From UBA668 sp963720695 (lineage in GTDB: Bacteria; Actinomycetota; Acidimicrobiia; Acidimicrobiales; Ilumatobacteraceae): a stretch of 64,000 nucleotides of DNA. The stretch lies in assembly GCA_963720695.1 (NCBI GenBank), contig CAVRGG010000001.1:1054001-1118000 (forward strand), in the 5' to 3' direction. Both the position numbers and the translations under genes were made by a program. The notes under the pieces were generated by a model, which did not search any database, was not told where the DNA came from, and saw only the letters and a program-made list of their open reading frames with translations. Of this stretch, positions 35,435 through 44,270 are shown piece by piece; position 1 is the stretch's first letter; every line of letters starts with the position of its first letter.

Positions 35435-36097
35435 TCACATTGTTCGGACAATGAGCGAGATTCCGTTGTCGACGCCCACCGGTGCGGCGGGCACCAGCAG
35501 GGTTCGGATGCCGACGGCGACCGCGCCGGCGTCCGCGACGGGATCGTCGCCGACCATCACGGTCGACGACGGCTCCACACCGAGCGCCTCACACGCCGCC
35601 CGAAAGATCGCCGCCGACGGCTTCACCGCGCCGACCTCGTAGGAGAGCACGACCGCCCCCAGCAGACCGTCCAGACCGTGGTGTTCGAACACGCGTCGCA
35701 CGTCCCAGCCCGTGTTGGACACGATGCCGATCCGCACGCCGTCCCCGTGCAACGCCTGCAAGGTGCCCGCCGTCCGCGCATAGGGGATCCACGACGCCGG
35801 GTCGTGCATCGAGGAGTACACGGCGGCACCCAGGCCGGGTACTTCGTCGTCGGCCATCGCGTAGAGCACGTGCCAGCGCTCGAGCCAGACTCGATCATCC
35901 AGATCGCGAGGGTGCGCCAACTCCCCCGGCAGGTGTGCGGCGTGCGTCATTCGCGCCGCCTGTTCGCCCGCCCACTCCCGGCCGACCTCATGGCCGAGTG
36001 CCGTCGCCGCCTCTTGAATCGTGTCCGCCAGCGACGCGTGGGCGAACAGCGTGTTGCCGAAGTCGAACAGCACCGCGGAGATCGAGGCGTCGCGCAT
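35435..36097 (-). CDS. HAD-superfamily hydrolase (HAD-IA-like)
   Basis: 220 residues. Motif I LFDFGNTLFAH near residue 10 (Asp nucleophile, Asn in place of the second acidic neighbour), motif II IGIVSNTGWD near 124, motif III Lys in GAVKPS near 155, and motif IV VMVGDDPVADAGAV near 178. An alpha-helical cap follows motif I. Probable small-molecule phosphatase; substrate unknown. It ends 80 bases before pyrG. Confidence 0.82.
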   Translation of the reverse strand: MRDASISAVLFDFGNTLFAHASLADTIQEAATALGHEVGREWAGEQAARMTHAAHLPGELAHPRDLDDRVWLERWHVLYAMADDEVPGLGAAVYSSMHDPASWIPYARTAGTLQALHGDGVRIGIVSNTGWDVRRVFEHHGLDGLLGAVVLSYEVGAVKPSAAIFRAACEALGVEPSSTVMVGDDPVADAGAVAVGIRTLLVPAAPVGVDNGISLIVRTM

Positions 36098-36144
36098 CGG
36101 TCAACAGTAGGCCGAGGCACCGGTCTCGCGGGTCACGACAGGGC

Positions 36145-36150
36145 TAGCCT
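36145..36150 (+). promoter_or_regulatory. -10 hexamer TAGCCT, leaderless start
   Basis: TAGCCT ends eight bases before GTG 36159. The hexamer is identical to that of trpS. Confidence 0.45.
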
Positions 36151-36158
36151 CACGGCCC

Positions 36159-37616
36159 GTGACCCGGATCTGGCAGCACCTGCAGGCGAAGCCGTACCTC
36201 TGGGTCGTGAGTCTCGCGGTCGTGTTGCGGCTGCCGACCTTCACCACTCGCTTGTTCGATCCCGACGAATCGGCGATCGGTGTGCAGGGCATGGTGGTCC
36301 GTTCCGGCGGAGTGCTCTATCGCGACATCTTCGATCGCAAGCCACCCTTGCCGCCGCTCGCGTACGCGGCCTCGTTCTCGCTCACCGGCACCACCGACGT
36401 GCGGTTGATGCGGGTGCTCGTCACCGTGCTCCTCGCGACGGGTGGAGTCTTGGTGGCCCACGACGCCCGCCGCCGGCACGGCACCGCCGCCGCCGCGTGG
36501 TGGGGCGGCACCCTGTTCGTCACGGGCGCGATGGCGTTCTTCCCCGCCGATGCCGGCGCGGCCAACTACGCCCACTTCGCCCTCCTTCCCGGGACCGCCG
36601 CGCTGCTGTGGACCCGGCGCGCACACTGGGGATGGGCACTCGCCGGCGGCGTCGCGCTCGGGCTCGCCATCCTCACCCGTCAGAGCTGGCTGTTGGCCTC
36701 CGTCGCCGCGCTCTACAGCGCCCAACGGGCGGGTCGTTGGAGGAATCCGGCGATCGTCGCCGCTGCGACTGCGGCCACCGTGGCGACCACTGCGCTGTAC
36801 GCACCCTTCGGTGCGTTCTGGGAGTGGAACGTCACCAACAGTCCCGGCTTCGTGTTCGCCGGCGCCGGGATCTTCATCTCGATCGGGCGCGGCCTGGTGT
36901 CCAGCCTCGCGTTCATCGGCTTCCATGTGGTCGCCACGGTCGGCCTCTGGTGTGCGCTGCGCCGCCGCAATCCCCTGACCGCCGCAGGCCGCGACGACCG
37001 TGACCTGTGGATCTGGTTGCTCACCGGCCTCGCCGCTGCCGCCGCCGGGTTCAGGTTCTTCGGGCACTACTGGCTGCAGGTGCTCCCCCCGGTGGTGGTC
37101 CTGGCCACGCCGATGGTCGCGGCCTGGTCGATGGCCGCGCAGCGCCGCGCGCTCGCGGTGACCGCCGTGGCGGGTTCAGTCGCGTTCGGGCTGCTGTTCG
37201 TCCCCGGTTCCTTCCACCATCGTCCGGACCCGTCCCCGATGGCGTCGTACCTCGACGCGCACACCACCGCCGACCAGACGGTGTTCGTCTGGGGCTCGTA
37301 TCCCGAGGTCCTGATGCGCTCGGACCGACTCCCCGCGGGCGCCCTCGTGCACACCGACTTCGTCACCGGACGCTCCGGTGGCCGGGAGGATCCTGAGGAG
37401 ACGCTGCCGCTGGCGACGCCGGGGGCGCTCGAGCTGATGATGGATCACCTCCGCAGCGACCCACCTGAGCTGGTCCTCGACACATCGACGGCGACCGATC
37501 TCGGCTACCGGAACTATCCCCTGTCGCTGATTCCCGAGGTCGACGAGTTCGTCACCGGCGGATATCACCGGGTCGACGTGGTGGACGGCATCACCGTCTG
37601 GCAACGAAACGTGTGA
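36159..37616 (+). CDS. GT39/PMT_2-type polytopic glycosyltransferase
   Basis: 485 residues with about 10 helices. The first periplasmic loop has FDPDESAIGVQG and the next motif is FDRKPPLPPLAY, both classical for GT39 enzymes (acidic pair, then the KPP segment). LAILTRQSW near 170 also fits. The C-terminal 150 residues are soluble. Transfers a sugar from a polyprenyl phosphate to an outer acceptor. It lies away from the main glycan cluster and next to a PAP2 protein. Confidence 0.78.
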   Translation: MTRIWQHLQAKPYLWVVSLAVVLRLPTFTTRLFDPDESAIGVQGMVVRSGGVLYRDIFDRKPPLPPLAYAASFSLTGTTDVRLMRVLVTVLLATGGVLVAHDARRRHGTAAAAWWGGTLFVTGAMAFFPADAGAANYAHFALLPGTAALLWTRRAHWGWALAGGVALGLAILTRQSWLLASVAALYSAQRAGRWRNPAIVAAATAATVATTALYAPFGAFWEWNVTNSPGFVFAGAGIFISIGRGLVSSLAFIGFHVVATVGLWCALRRRNPLTAAGRDDRDLWIWLLTGLAAAAAGFRFFGHYWLQVLPPVVVLATPMVAAWSMAAQRRALAVTAVAGSVAFGLLFVPGSFHHRPDPSPMASYLDAHTTADQTVFVWGSYPEVLMRSDRLPAGALVHTDFVTGRSGGREDPEETLPLATPGALELMMDHLRSDPPELVLDTSTATDLGYRNYPLSLIPEVDEFVTGGYHRVDVVDGITVWQRNV

Positions 37617-37664
37617 CCGATGGCGGGCCACCACCGGGTGAACTCCAACTCCGCGCACACGCTC

Positions 37665-37670
37665 TAGAAT
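37665..37670 (+). promoter_or_regulatory. -10 hexamer TAGAAT, leaderless start
   Basis: TAGAAT ends seven bases before ATG 37678. Confidence 0.45.
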
Positions 37671-37677
37671 CCGTCGA

Positions 37678-38541
37678 ATGGAAGTCTGCGCCGACGTCGG
37701 CTCGCCGTCGCCCGGCGTCTCGCCCGACTCCGCTACCGCGGGGTCTCGCCCGGCGCCGCACGCCTGGGTCCGCGAAACGTTCATCGTGCTCGCCTTCTAC
37801 TACGTGTACCAGACCATCCGCAGCCTCGCCGACCACGGTGGCGTGAAGAACCGGGCCTACGGCAACGCCCGACGCCTGGTCGACTGGGAGCAGTCGCTCC
37901 ACATCTTCCACGAGCAGGCCATCCAGCAGGCCTTCCTCGGCGCCTACTGGTTCATCCGGGTGATGAACATCTACTACGGCACGCTGCACTTCGTCATCAC
38001 CGTCGGCCTGCTCGTGTGGCTGTACCTCAAGCGGCACCACGTCTACCGTCACATGCGCAACCTGCTCGGGCTCACCACGATGCTCGCCCTCGTGGGTTAC
38101 TGGGCGTTCCCGCTGGCGCCGCCGCGGCTGTACAAGTGCAACGACAACATCCCGGTGCCCGGACCCGACGGGTACGCGCTCGGCAAGTGCTTCGTCGACA
38201 CCCTCGACAAGGTCGGCGGACTGTGGAGCTACCACTCGCCCGTCGCCAAAGCGGTCGCGAACCAGTACGCCGCGATGCCCAGTCTCCACTTCGGGTGGTC
38301 GCTGTGGTGCGCCATCGTGCTGTATCGCTACGCGAGTCATCGCACCACACGCATCCTGGGCGTCGTCTATCCCGCGCTCACCCTGTTCGCGATCGTGGTC
38401 ACCGCCAACCACTACTTCATCGACGCAGTCGGCGGGCTCGCCATCATCGGCACGGCCGCATGGATTCTGGGCACCATCGAGCGGCGCCGCTCATCGCGTC
38501 GCTCGACGCCGGCTCAACCCGGCGAGCTCTCACCGACGTAG
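37678..38541 (+). CDS. PAP2-superfamily membrane protein (Aur1/inositolphosphotransferase-like)
   Basis: 287 residues with about six helices. PAP2 motifs: KxxxxxxRP-like FPLAPPRLY near 141, AMPSLHFGWSLW near 199, and TANHYFIDAVGG near 241 with the catalytic His. The N-terminal 30 residues are polar. Spacing and the SLHFGWS motif resemble Aur1-type phosphotransferases more than simple phosphatidic-acid phosphatases. Could recycle polyprenyl diphosphate or transfer a phospho-head group. Ends 25 bases from convergent recN. Confidence 0.75.
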   Translation: MEVCADVGSPSPGVSPDSATAGSRPAPHAWVRETFIVLAFYYVYQTIRSLADHGGVKNRAYGNARRLVDWEQSLHIFHEQAIQQAFLGAYWFIRVMNIYYGTLHFVITVGLLVWLYLKRHHVYRHMRNLLGLTTMLALVGYWAFPLAPPRLYKCNDNIPVPGPDGYALGKCFVDTLDKVGGLWSYHSPVAKAVANQYAAMPSLHFGWSLWCAIVLYRYASHRTTRILGVVYPALTLFAIVVTANHYFIDAVGGLAIIGTAAWILGTIERRRSSRRSTPAQPGELSPT

Positions 38542-38566
38542 CACGCCGGACCGTGTTCCGTGTCCG

Positions 38567-40156
38567 TCACACGTGCGGTCGTTTCGCCCGATGCCCGAGC
38601 AGGTCGGCTGCATGGTGCCGCGCCGACGCTGCAGCGTGATCGCCGGACAGCATTCGGGCCACTTCGTCGACACGGGCGTCGCCCACCACGGGGACGGCCG
38701 AGGCCACCGTGACGTTGTCGTCGACCTGCTTGCTCACGACCACGTGCGTGTCGGCGAGCGCCGCGACCTGCGCCAGGTGGGTGACCACCAGCACCTGGTG
38801 GCGTTGACCGAGTGCAGCCAGTCGTTGGCCGACTGCGACCGCCGCCGAACCGCCGATACCTGCATCGACCTCGTCGAACACGAGCGTGTCGGGGGCCTCG
38901 GTCAGCACGAGACGAAGCGCCAGCATCGCCCGGGCGAGCTCCCCGCCGCTGGCGACGCGCGCCAAGGGCAGCAGTGGTGACCCCGGATTGGCGGCGATCA
39001 GGAACGCGACGTCGTCACCAGGATCGTCGTCGCCGACGGTCACGGCCACCTCGACATGGGGCATCGCGAGTTGCCGGAGGTGCTCCTGGACGGACTCGGC
39101 GAGCTGGCCGGCCCCCGCCCGACGCACGCGGCCCACTGCGGCGGCGGCAGCGCGTTCGACGATCTCGGCGTCTGCGCGATCCCGCTCCAGCTCCGCGACA
39201 CGCTGCTCGTACCCGTCCAGCTCCGCGAGGCGCTCGTCGACGTCGCGCTGAAAGGCCAGCACATCGCTCAGTGTGTCGCCGTACTTTCGTCGAAGATCAC
39301 GGAGCAACTGCATGCGATCGCGAACCCCGGCGAGCTGCTCGGGGTCCTCCTCGATCGCATCGGCGCGAGCCCGAAGATCGGCAGCGATGTCCTCGAACTC
39401 GGCGAGCAGCGATCGCAGCCGTGCCTCGGACTCTGCGAACGGCGGGCGCCCGGCGATGCTCCGCAGCGCGGCTGACAGGGCGTCGCCGGCACCGTCGTCG
39501 TCGGTGAGCGCAGCAACGGCGGCGCGCCCCGCCTCGCGATATTCCACCGCACCGGCGAGCACGTCGTGACGCTCTGCCAGCAGTTGATCCTCGTCGGGAG
39601 ACTGGATCGCCGCCGCCTCGAGCTCGGCCGATTGGAATCGGAGCAGATCGACCTCGCGTGCGCGTGACCGACTGTCGCCTCCCAGTGCCGCGAGCGTGGC
39701 GTCGATCTCCGTCAACCGCGCCCGAGCCGCCCGCAACGCGTCGAGGTCGGTGTGGCAGTAGCGGTCGAGGGCGTCGCGCTGCTCGGACGCCGCGAGCAGG
39801 CTCTGATGCGCGTGCTGTCCGTGGAGGTCCACCACCCGCTCGCCGAGCTCGCTGAGGTTCGCGACCGTGGCCAGGCGACCGTTGACGTACGCCCGCGAGC
39901 GTCCGTCGGCGGGGATCACCCGGGCGACCACGTACTCGTCGTCACCCACCACGAAACGGCCCTCGACTCGAGCTTCTGACGACCCCGGGCGAACCATCGT
40001 CGAGTCGGCGCGCCCGCCCACGAGCAGGCTGATCGCCTCCACCAGCATCGTCTTGCCGGCTCCCGTTTCACCCGTGAGCGCGGTGAGTCCGGGACCCAAC
40101 ACGAGGTCGAGCCGCTCGATCACCCCGAGCGATTCGATGTGGAGTTCATGGAGCAT
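38567..40156 (-). CDS. recN: DNA repair protein RecN
   Basis: 529 residues, SMC-like ATPase. Walker A is GETGAGKTMLVEA near 30. It has coiled-coil arms of about 150-350, the signature region ARVASGGELARAMLALRL near 410, and Walker B TLVFDEVDAGIGG near 435. Acts in double-strand break repair. Directly abuts the NAD kinase gene (stop then ATG with no gap). NAD kinase-recN order as in M. tuberculosis Rv1695-Rv1696. Confidence 0.95.
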   Translation of the reverse strand: MLHELHIESLGVIERLDLVLGPGLTALTGETGAGKTMLVEAISLLVGGRADSTMVRPGSSEARVEGRFVVGDDEYVVARVIPADGRSRAYVNGRLATVANLSELGERVVDLHGQHAHQSLLAASEQRDALDRYCHTDLDALRAARARLTEIDATLAALGGDSRSRAREVDLLRFQSAELEAAAIQSPDEDQLLAERHDVLAGAVEYREAGRAAVAALTDDDGAGDALSAALRSIAGRPPFAESEARLRSLLAEFEDIAADLRARADAIEEDPEQLAGVRDRMQLLRDLRRKYGDTLSDVLAFQRDVDERLAELDGYEQRVAELERDRADAEIVERAAAAAVGRVRRAGAGQLAESVQEHLRQLAMPHVEVAVTVGDDDPGDDVAFLIAANPGSPLLPLARVASGGELARAMLALRLVLTEAPDTLVFDEVDAGIGGSAAVAVGQRLAALGQRHQVLVVTHLAQVAALADTHVVVSKQVDDNVTVASAVPVVGDARVDEVARMLSGDHAAASARHHAADLLGHRAKRPHV

Positions 40157-41017
40157 TCAGCGATCCGCCAACCCGAACTTCGCCTTGAGAATCTGATGGA
40201 ACCGACGATCCCCGAACCGGACGAACCGTGCCACGTGCTCGGAGGGCGTCACCGCCACCCTATCCCCCTCGGTCAGCGACATCGCCGGCTGACCATCGAC
40301 CGACAGGGTGACCGCGCGATGCCCGATCACCTCCACCTCCACTGCTTCGCTCGGATCCAGCACGAGGGACCGATCGAACAGCATGTGGGGCGACACCGGG
40401 GTCAAGAGCACGGCGCGCAGCCGCGGCGACAGTACCGGCCCGCGAGCGGACAACGAGTACGCGGTCGACCCGGTGGGCGTGGCGAGGATGACCCCGTCGG
40501 CGGCGTAGGAGGTGAACGCCGCGCCGTCGATCCACACCTGCAGCCGCACGGTGTGCCCGGCCTCCTGCTTCTCGACGACCCCCTCGTTCAGGGCGGTCCA
40601 GGTCTGCAGCAGCGACCCGGCGCGGTACACCGACAGGTCGAGCATCATCCGTTCGTCGAGGCTCCACTGCCCTCGATCCGGACCGTCGAACCAGCGGGCG
40701 AGCGCCGACGTCAGCGCCGGCGGCTCCACCTCGGTGAGATACCCGAGGAGTCCGACGTTGACGCCGATGATCGGGACACCGGCCCCCCGGAGCATCTTCA
40801 CCGTTCGCAGCATCGTCCCGTCGCCCCCGATGCAGACCGCCAGGTCGGCGCTGGCCGGGTCGTCCGCAGCAGCGAGGTCGTCGAGGGCGAGCGGCATCGC
40901 ATCCTCGGGGGTCATCCACACGCGATGGCCGTTCTCTCCCAACCAGTCGGCCGCGAGTCGCGACAGCGCGCCTGCATCGACACGTTCATGATGGGCGACC
41001 AGCAGCACGGAGCTCAC
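40157..41017 (-). CDS. ppnK: NAD kinase
   Basis: 286 residues. CIGGDGTMLRTVKML near 64 is the diagnostic GGDGT. Then NEGVVEKQEAG and ATPTGSTAYSLSARGPVL near 175 for NAD binding and catalysis. Phosphorylates NAD to NADP. GTG 41017 overlaps the tlyA stop (GTGA). Confidence 0.94.
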   Translation of the reverse strand: MSSVLLVAHHERVDAGALSRLAADWLGENGHRVWMTPEDAMPLALDDLAAADDPASADLAVCIGGDGTMLRTVKMLRGAGVPIIGVNVGLLGYLTEVEPPALTSALARWFDGPDRGQWSLDERMMLDLSVYRAGSLLQTWTALNEGVVEKQEAGHTVRLQVWIDGAAFTSYAADGVILATPTGSTAYSLSARGPVLSPRLRAVLLTPVSPHMLFDRSLVLDPSEAVEVEVIGHRAVTLSVDGQPAMSLTEGDRVAVTPSEHVARFVRFGDRRFHQILKAKFGLADR

Positions 41018-41772
41018 GCGGGGAATCCTGGCCGCTGGGTGGTGGCATGCACAAGCAGTTCTCGGTTGCCGTCGCCGCCGGTGATGGGCGAGTCGATCCA
41101 ACCATGCACCGTGCAGCCCCGCTCGACGAGTGCGTCGTGCACCTCGGTCCGAACACGTTCGTGGATCGCCGGGTCGGTGATCACTCCGTGCCCGCGGGCG
41201 ACCTCGACTCGCCCGGCCTCGAACTGTGGCTTGACCAACAGCACCAGGTCGCCTCCCGGCTCGCAGACCGAGATGAGGGCATCGAGCACACGGATGACGG
41301 AGATGAACGAGAGGTCGGCCACGATCAGCCGAACCGATCCACCCACCGATTCGACCGTCGCGTCGCGGATGTGGAACCGCTCGTGGACCGTCACGCGATG
41401 ATCGCTGCGAATCTTGGGATGCAGCTGTCCGTGACCGACATCGACCGCCACCACGTGCGCGGCGCCGCGTTGGAGGAGGCAATCGGTGAACCCACCGGTG
41501 CTGGCGCCTGCGTCCAGTACCCGCCAGCCGGTCACGTCGAGGCCGAACGCGTGGAGCGCGGCGTCCAACTTCTCGCCACCTCGGCTGACGAATCGTGGCC
41601 CGTCACCATTGACGACGATCGCGTCGCCCGCATGAACCTGTCGAGCGGGCTTGTCGGCGACGGCACCGTTGACCAGGACGCGCTGTTCCTCGATCGCCCT
41701 GCCCGCGTCCGCGCGGCTGCCGACGAGTTGTCGACGGACGAGCTCTGCGTCGAGACGCTGACGCCTCGCCAC
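41014..41772 (-). CDS. tlyA: TlyA-family rRNA 2'-O-methyltransferase
   Basis: 252 residues. S4 RNA-binding domain at 1-60 (RRQRLDAELVRRQLVGSRAD), then FtsJ-like methyltransferase. SAM motif I is DAGASTGGFTDCLLQ near 86, followed by VDVGHGQLHPKI and LIVADLSFISV. Mycobacterial TlyA methylates 16S and 23S rRNA cytidines, which gives capreomycin sensitivity. The GTG follows the phasin-like stop by three bases. Part of the HAD-phasin-tlyA-ppnK-recN operon. Confidence 0.93.
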   Translation of the reverse strand: MARRQRLDAELVRRQLVGSRADAGRAIEEQRVLVNGAVADKPARQVHAGDAIVVNGDGPRFVSRGGEKLDAALHAFGLDVTGWRVLDAGASTGGFTDCLLQRGAAHVVAVDVGHGQLHPKIRSDHRVTVHERFHIRDATVESVGGSVRLIVADLSFISVIRVLDALISVCEPGGDLVLLVKPQFEAGRVEVARGHGVITDPAIHERVRTEVHDALVERGCTVHGWIDSPITGGDGNRELLVHATTQRPGFPA

Positions 41773-41775
41773 TGA

Positions 41776-42241
41776 TCAGGCCTGCGGAGCAGCCTTCTTC
41801 GCAGGAGCCTTTTTCGCAGGAGCAGCCTTCTTCGCCGGCAGCCTTCTTGGCCGGAGCAGCCTTCTTCGCCGGAGCCTTCTTGGCCGGCGCAGCCTTCTTC
41901 GCCGGAGCCTTCTTGGCCGGCGCAGCCTTCTTCGCCGGCGCGGGCTTGCTCACGATGCCGAGCTTCTGGGCGATCTCCTCGACCCGGCCCTCGAGATCGT
42001 CGAGGCGACCGGCGAACCTGTTCAGCTGCTTGGTCCATTCGGCCTGCACCGCGGACACCACGGCCTCGCTGGCCTCGCGCCCGTTGGCCACCAAGTGCTC
42101 GACCAGCTTCTCGCTGTCCTTGCGCTTCGCGGCGCCGCTCTTGACGAGTTCCTTCACGATCTTCTCGGCGTGCTCTTGCGACATCTCGGTGAACTGCATG
42201 CCAGCGTCGAGCATCTTCTTGAGGAGTGAGTTTCCAGCCAT
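41776..42241 (-). CDS. phasin-like coiled-coil protein with histone H1-like AKKAP tail, frameshifted
   Basis: About 155 residues. Residues 1-100 form amphipathic helices (LLKKMLDAGMQFTEMSQEHA, then LEGRVEEIAQKLGI), like phasin/PhaF N-termini. The rest is a Lys-Ala-Pro tail of repeated AAPAKKAPAKK units. Two bases are missing near 41838. The uninterrupted frame would otherwise run 170 bases into tlyA as unrelated sequence, whereas the shifted frame keeps AKKAP and stops at 41776, three bases before tlyA. Proteins with this layout bind storage granules and DNA. No other PHA gene is visible here. Confidence 0.65.
41783..41943. repeat. 33-base tandem repeats encoding the Lys/Ala/Pro tail
   Basis: The unit TTCTTCGCCGGAGCC plus TTCTTGGCCGGCGCAGCC recurs several times, including half units. 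It encodes AAPAKKAPAKK on the minus strand. The repeats near the 3' end are less regular, and one carries the two-base deletion. Confidence 0.8.
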
Positions 42242-42250
42242 GTCACCAGC

Positions 42251-43023
42251 CTACCCGTCGACGGAGTCCCTGCTCACGAGGGCATCCGTCACAGCGGCGA
42301 GATCCGCGAGCGCCATGTCCGGTGGCGGGTCGATCAGCGTGCCGACCGGCGTCACGCCGCTGAACACGTGCGCGTACCGGCACCCGAGCGTGACGGCGAA
42401 CCGCCCATCCGTGCTGGGTCGATCGCCGACCATCACCGCCGCGAGGGCCGCGTCGCTCCCGACCACCGCCCGCACGAGTGACGCCATCGGCTCGTACGGC
42501 TTGCCCGCGATCTCAGGGGTGACGCCGCTGGCCGTCTGGACGGCCGCGAGAATCGACCCGCCGCCCGGAATGGGGCCATCCGGCGTCGGGTACGTCGCGT
42601 CGTCATTGGTGCCGATGAGGCGCGCCCCCGACGCACCGCACGTGCAGCACGGGTGAGACCGTCATAGTCGAACGTGCGGTGCCACCCGACCACGACCACG
42701 TCCGCGTCGCCCTCCATCACGACCTGCACGCCGCGACGCTCGAGCGCTTGCACGACGCCCTCGCCACCGCAGACCAGCGCGGTCTGTCCTGGCTCGACGA
42801 GCAGCGCGGCGGCGTGGGCGCTCGTCAGGACATCGCCGACGGCGGGGATGCCGATCGCGGCGAGCGCCGCCTCCTGGGCCTCGACTCGAGCGGCGGAGTT
42901 GTTCGTGACGAACAGAACACGATGTCCGGCCGCACGCAGGCGCACGATCGCGTCCACCGAGCCCGGAATCGGCTCGTGAGCCAGCCAGACCACACCGTCG
43001 AGATCACAGAGCACGGGGAACAT
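42251..43023 (-). CDS. HAD-IIA (NagD-like) phosphatase, one frameshift
   Basis: About 257 residues when repaired. Motif I LCDLDGVVWLAHEPIPGS at residue 5, motif II FVTNNSAARVEAQ near 44, a C2-type cap, and VMVGDRPSTDGRFA for motif IV. The frame breaks near 42625-42629 in a C5 run that lacks one base, between TRAARAVR and the frame resuming ARLIGTNDDATYP. NagD-type enzymes act on sugar or nucleotide phosphates. HAD-IIA, small protein and tlyA are neighbours in M. tuberculosis too (Rv1692-Rv1694). Confidence 0.83.
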
Positions 43024-43033
43024 GTCTGGCCAT

Positions 43034-43054
43034 GTTGGCACGTGAGATGCCAAC
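43034..43054. promoter_or_regulatory. palindrome GTTGGCA-N7-TGCCAAC between divergent genes
   Basis: Seven-base perfect arms around a seven-base spacer, in the 39-base gap between the HAD gene (start 43023) and the DUF1015 gene (start 43063). Arm spacing of 14 bases centre to centre fits a dimeric helix-turn-helix operator; a small hairpin is the alternative. Confidence 0.35.
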
Positions 43055-43062
43055 CTGTGCAG

Positions 43063-44250
43063 GTGCCCCGCTTCGAACCGTTCGCTGCTCTCCGCTACTC
43101 GCCGACCCTGTCGCTCGACGAGGTGACGGCGCCGCCCTACGACGTGCTCAGCGACGACGACGTCACCGAGCTCCTCTCGCGTCACCCGCGCAACATCGTC
43201 GCCATCGACGTACCACGCGAGGTCGACGGGCCTGACCGCTATCGGAAGGCAGCGGAGCGGCTCCGCGACTGGATTGCCGAGGGGACCCTCGTCCACGATC
43301 CCACCCGCTCGTACACGCTGTATCGCATGCAGTTCACCGACGAGGCCGGTGTGGCCCGCCACACCGTCGGGGTCCTCGGCGCGCTCGAGGTCGTCGACGA
43401 GGGGGCGCCGGGAGTGCTGCCCCACGAGCGCACGACACCGAAGGCGAAGAGCGATCGACTCGACCTCACCCGCTCCACCAACACGAACCTGTCGCCGGTC
43501 TGGGGGCTGTCGCTCACGCCCGGCCTCACGGCGCTGCTGCGTGAGCCCGGAGAACCAATGGGCTCATGTCGCGACGAGCAGGGGGTGATCCACACCGTCG
43601 AGCGCATCACCGAACCGGAGCGGGTCGCAGCGATCGAGTCGGCCGTTGCTTCGAACCCGGTGCTGATCGCGGACGGCCACCATCGTTACGCCATCGCCCG
43701 AACCTTCCGCGACGAGGTCAGGGCGATGAACCTCACCCACGGCCCCGCCGAGCTCACCCTGGCCTACGTCGCCGAGCTGGTCGACGATCAGCTGAGCATC
43801 GACGCGATCCACCGGCTCTATCACGGCGTGACCGCCGAGGAGTTGCTCACCCGGCTGTCATCGGCGTTCTCCGCCTCCGAGGCTGGTCCGGTGACGCCTG
43901 CGTTCGCGTCCGAGCTCGTCGCCCGAGGGGCGCTGTGCCTCGTTCGCGCCGATGGGACCGGCGTGTGGCTCACTCCGCGAGCAGAGGCCTTCGCCGGCGT
44001 CCGCGCGCTCGATGGTGCCTACCTCGAGCACGTGCTCGGCACGGACGCGATCGACGTGTCGTACCAGCACGGAATTCGCCAGGTCGTCGACGCGGTCGGC
44101 TCCGGCACGGCCGACGCCGGAGTGTTGATCCGGCCGACGAGCATCGAGGAGATCCGCCGCACTGCGCACGAGCGAGTGCTGATGCCGCCGAAGTCGACGT
44201 TCTTCACGCCGAAGCTGCGCACCGGCCCCGTACTTCGGCCCCTCACCTGA
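43063..44250 (+). CDS. DUF1015-family protein
   Basis: 395 residues. The start MPRFEPFAALRYSP followed by VTAPPYDVLSDDDV is the hallmark of DUF1015. Later LIADGHHRYAIARTFRDE near 200 and the C-terminal VLMPPKSTFFTPKLRTG are also conserved. Function is not established; in some genomes the family sits with serine or one-carbon enzymes. GTG 43063 chosen because the homologous N-terminus begins there. Ends 20 bases before fba. Confidence 0.82.
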   Translation: MPRFEPFAALRYSPTLSLDEVTAPPYDVLSDDDVTELLSRHPRNIVAIDVPREVDGPDRYRKAAERLRDWIAEGTLVHDPTRSYTLYRMQFTDEAGVARHTVGVLGALEVVDEGAPGVLPHERTTPKAKSDRLDLTRSTNTNLSPVWGLSLTPGLTALLREPGEPMGSCRDEQGVIHTVERITEPERVAAIESAVASNPVLIADGHHRYAIARTFRDEVRAMNLTHGPAELTLAYVAELVDDQLSIDAIHRLYHGVTAEELLTRLSSAFSASEAGPVTPAFASELVARGALCLVRADGTGVWLTPRAEAFAGVRALDGAYLEHVLGTDAIDVSYQHGIRQVVDAVGSGTADAGVLIRPTSIEEIRRTAHERVLMPPKSTFFTPKLRTGPVLRPLT

Positions 44251-44257
44251 CGGGCAT

Positions 44258-44263
44258 TACACT
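44258..44263 (+). promoter_or_regulatory. -10 hexamer TACACT, leaderless start of fba
   Basis: TACACT ends seven bases before GTG 44271, in the 20-base gap after the DUF1015 stop. Confidence 0.45.
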
Positions 44264-44270
44264 CGACGTC

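Noticed and set aside
35438..35453. CATTGT/ACAATG hairpin at the end of the HAD gene as a terminator
   Set aside because: Only six base pairs and no T-run, so too weak to call.
41603..41776. Extension of the phasin-like protein 170 bases into tlyA
   Set aside because: The frame turns into an unrelated Cys/Glu-rich then Arg-rich translation; the alternative frame keeps the AKKAP repeat and stops just before tlyA.
41783..41943. CRISPR-like array
   Set aside because: The repeats are contiguous coding units without spacers and encode a Lys/Ala/Pro tail.
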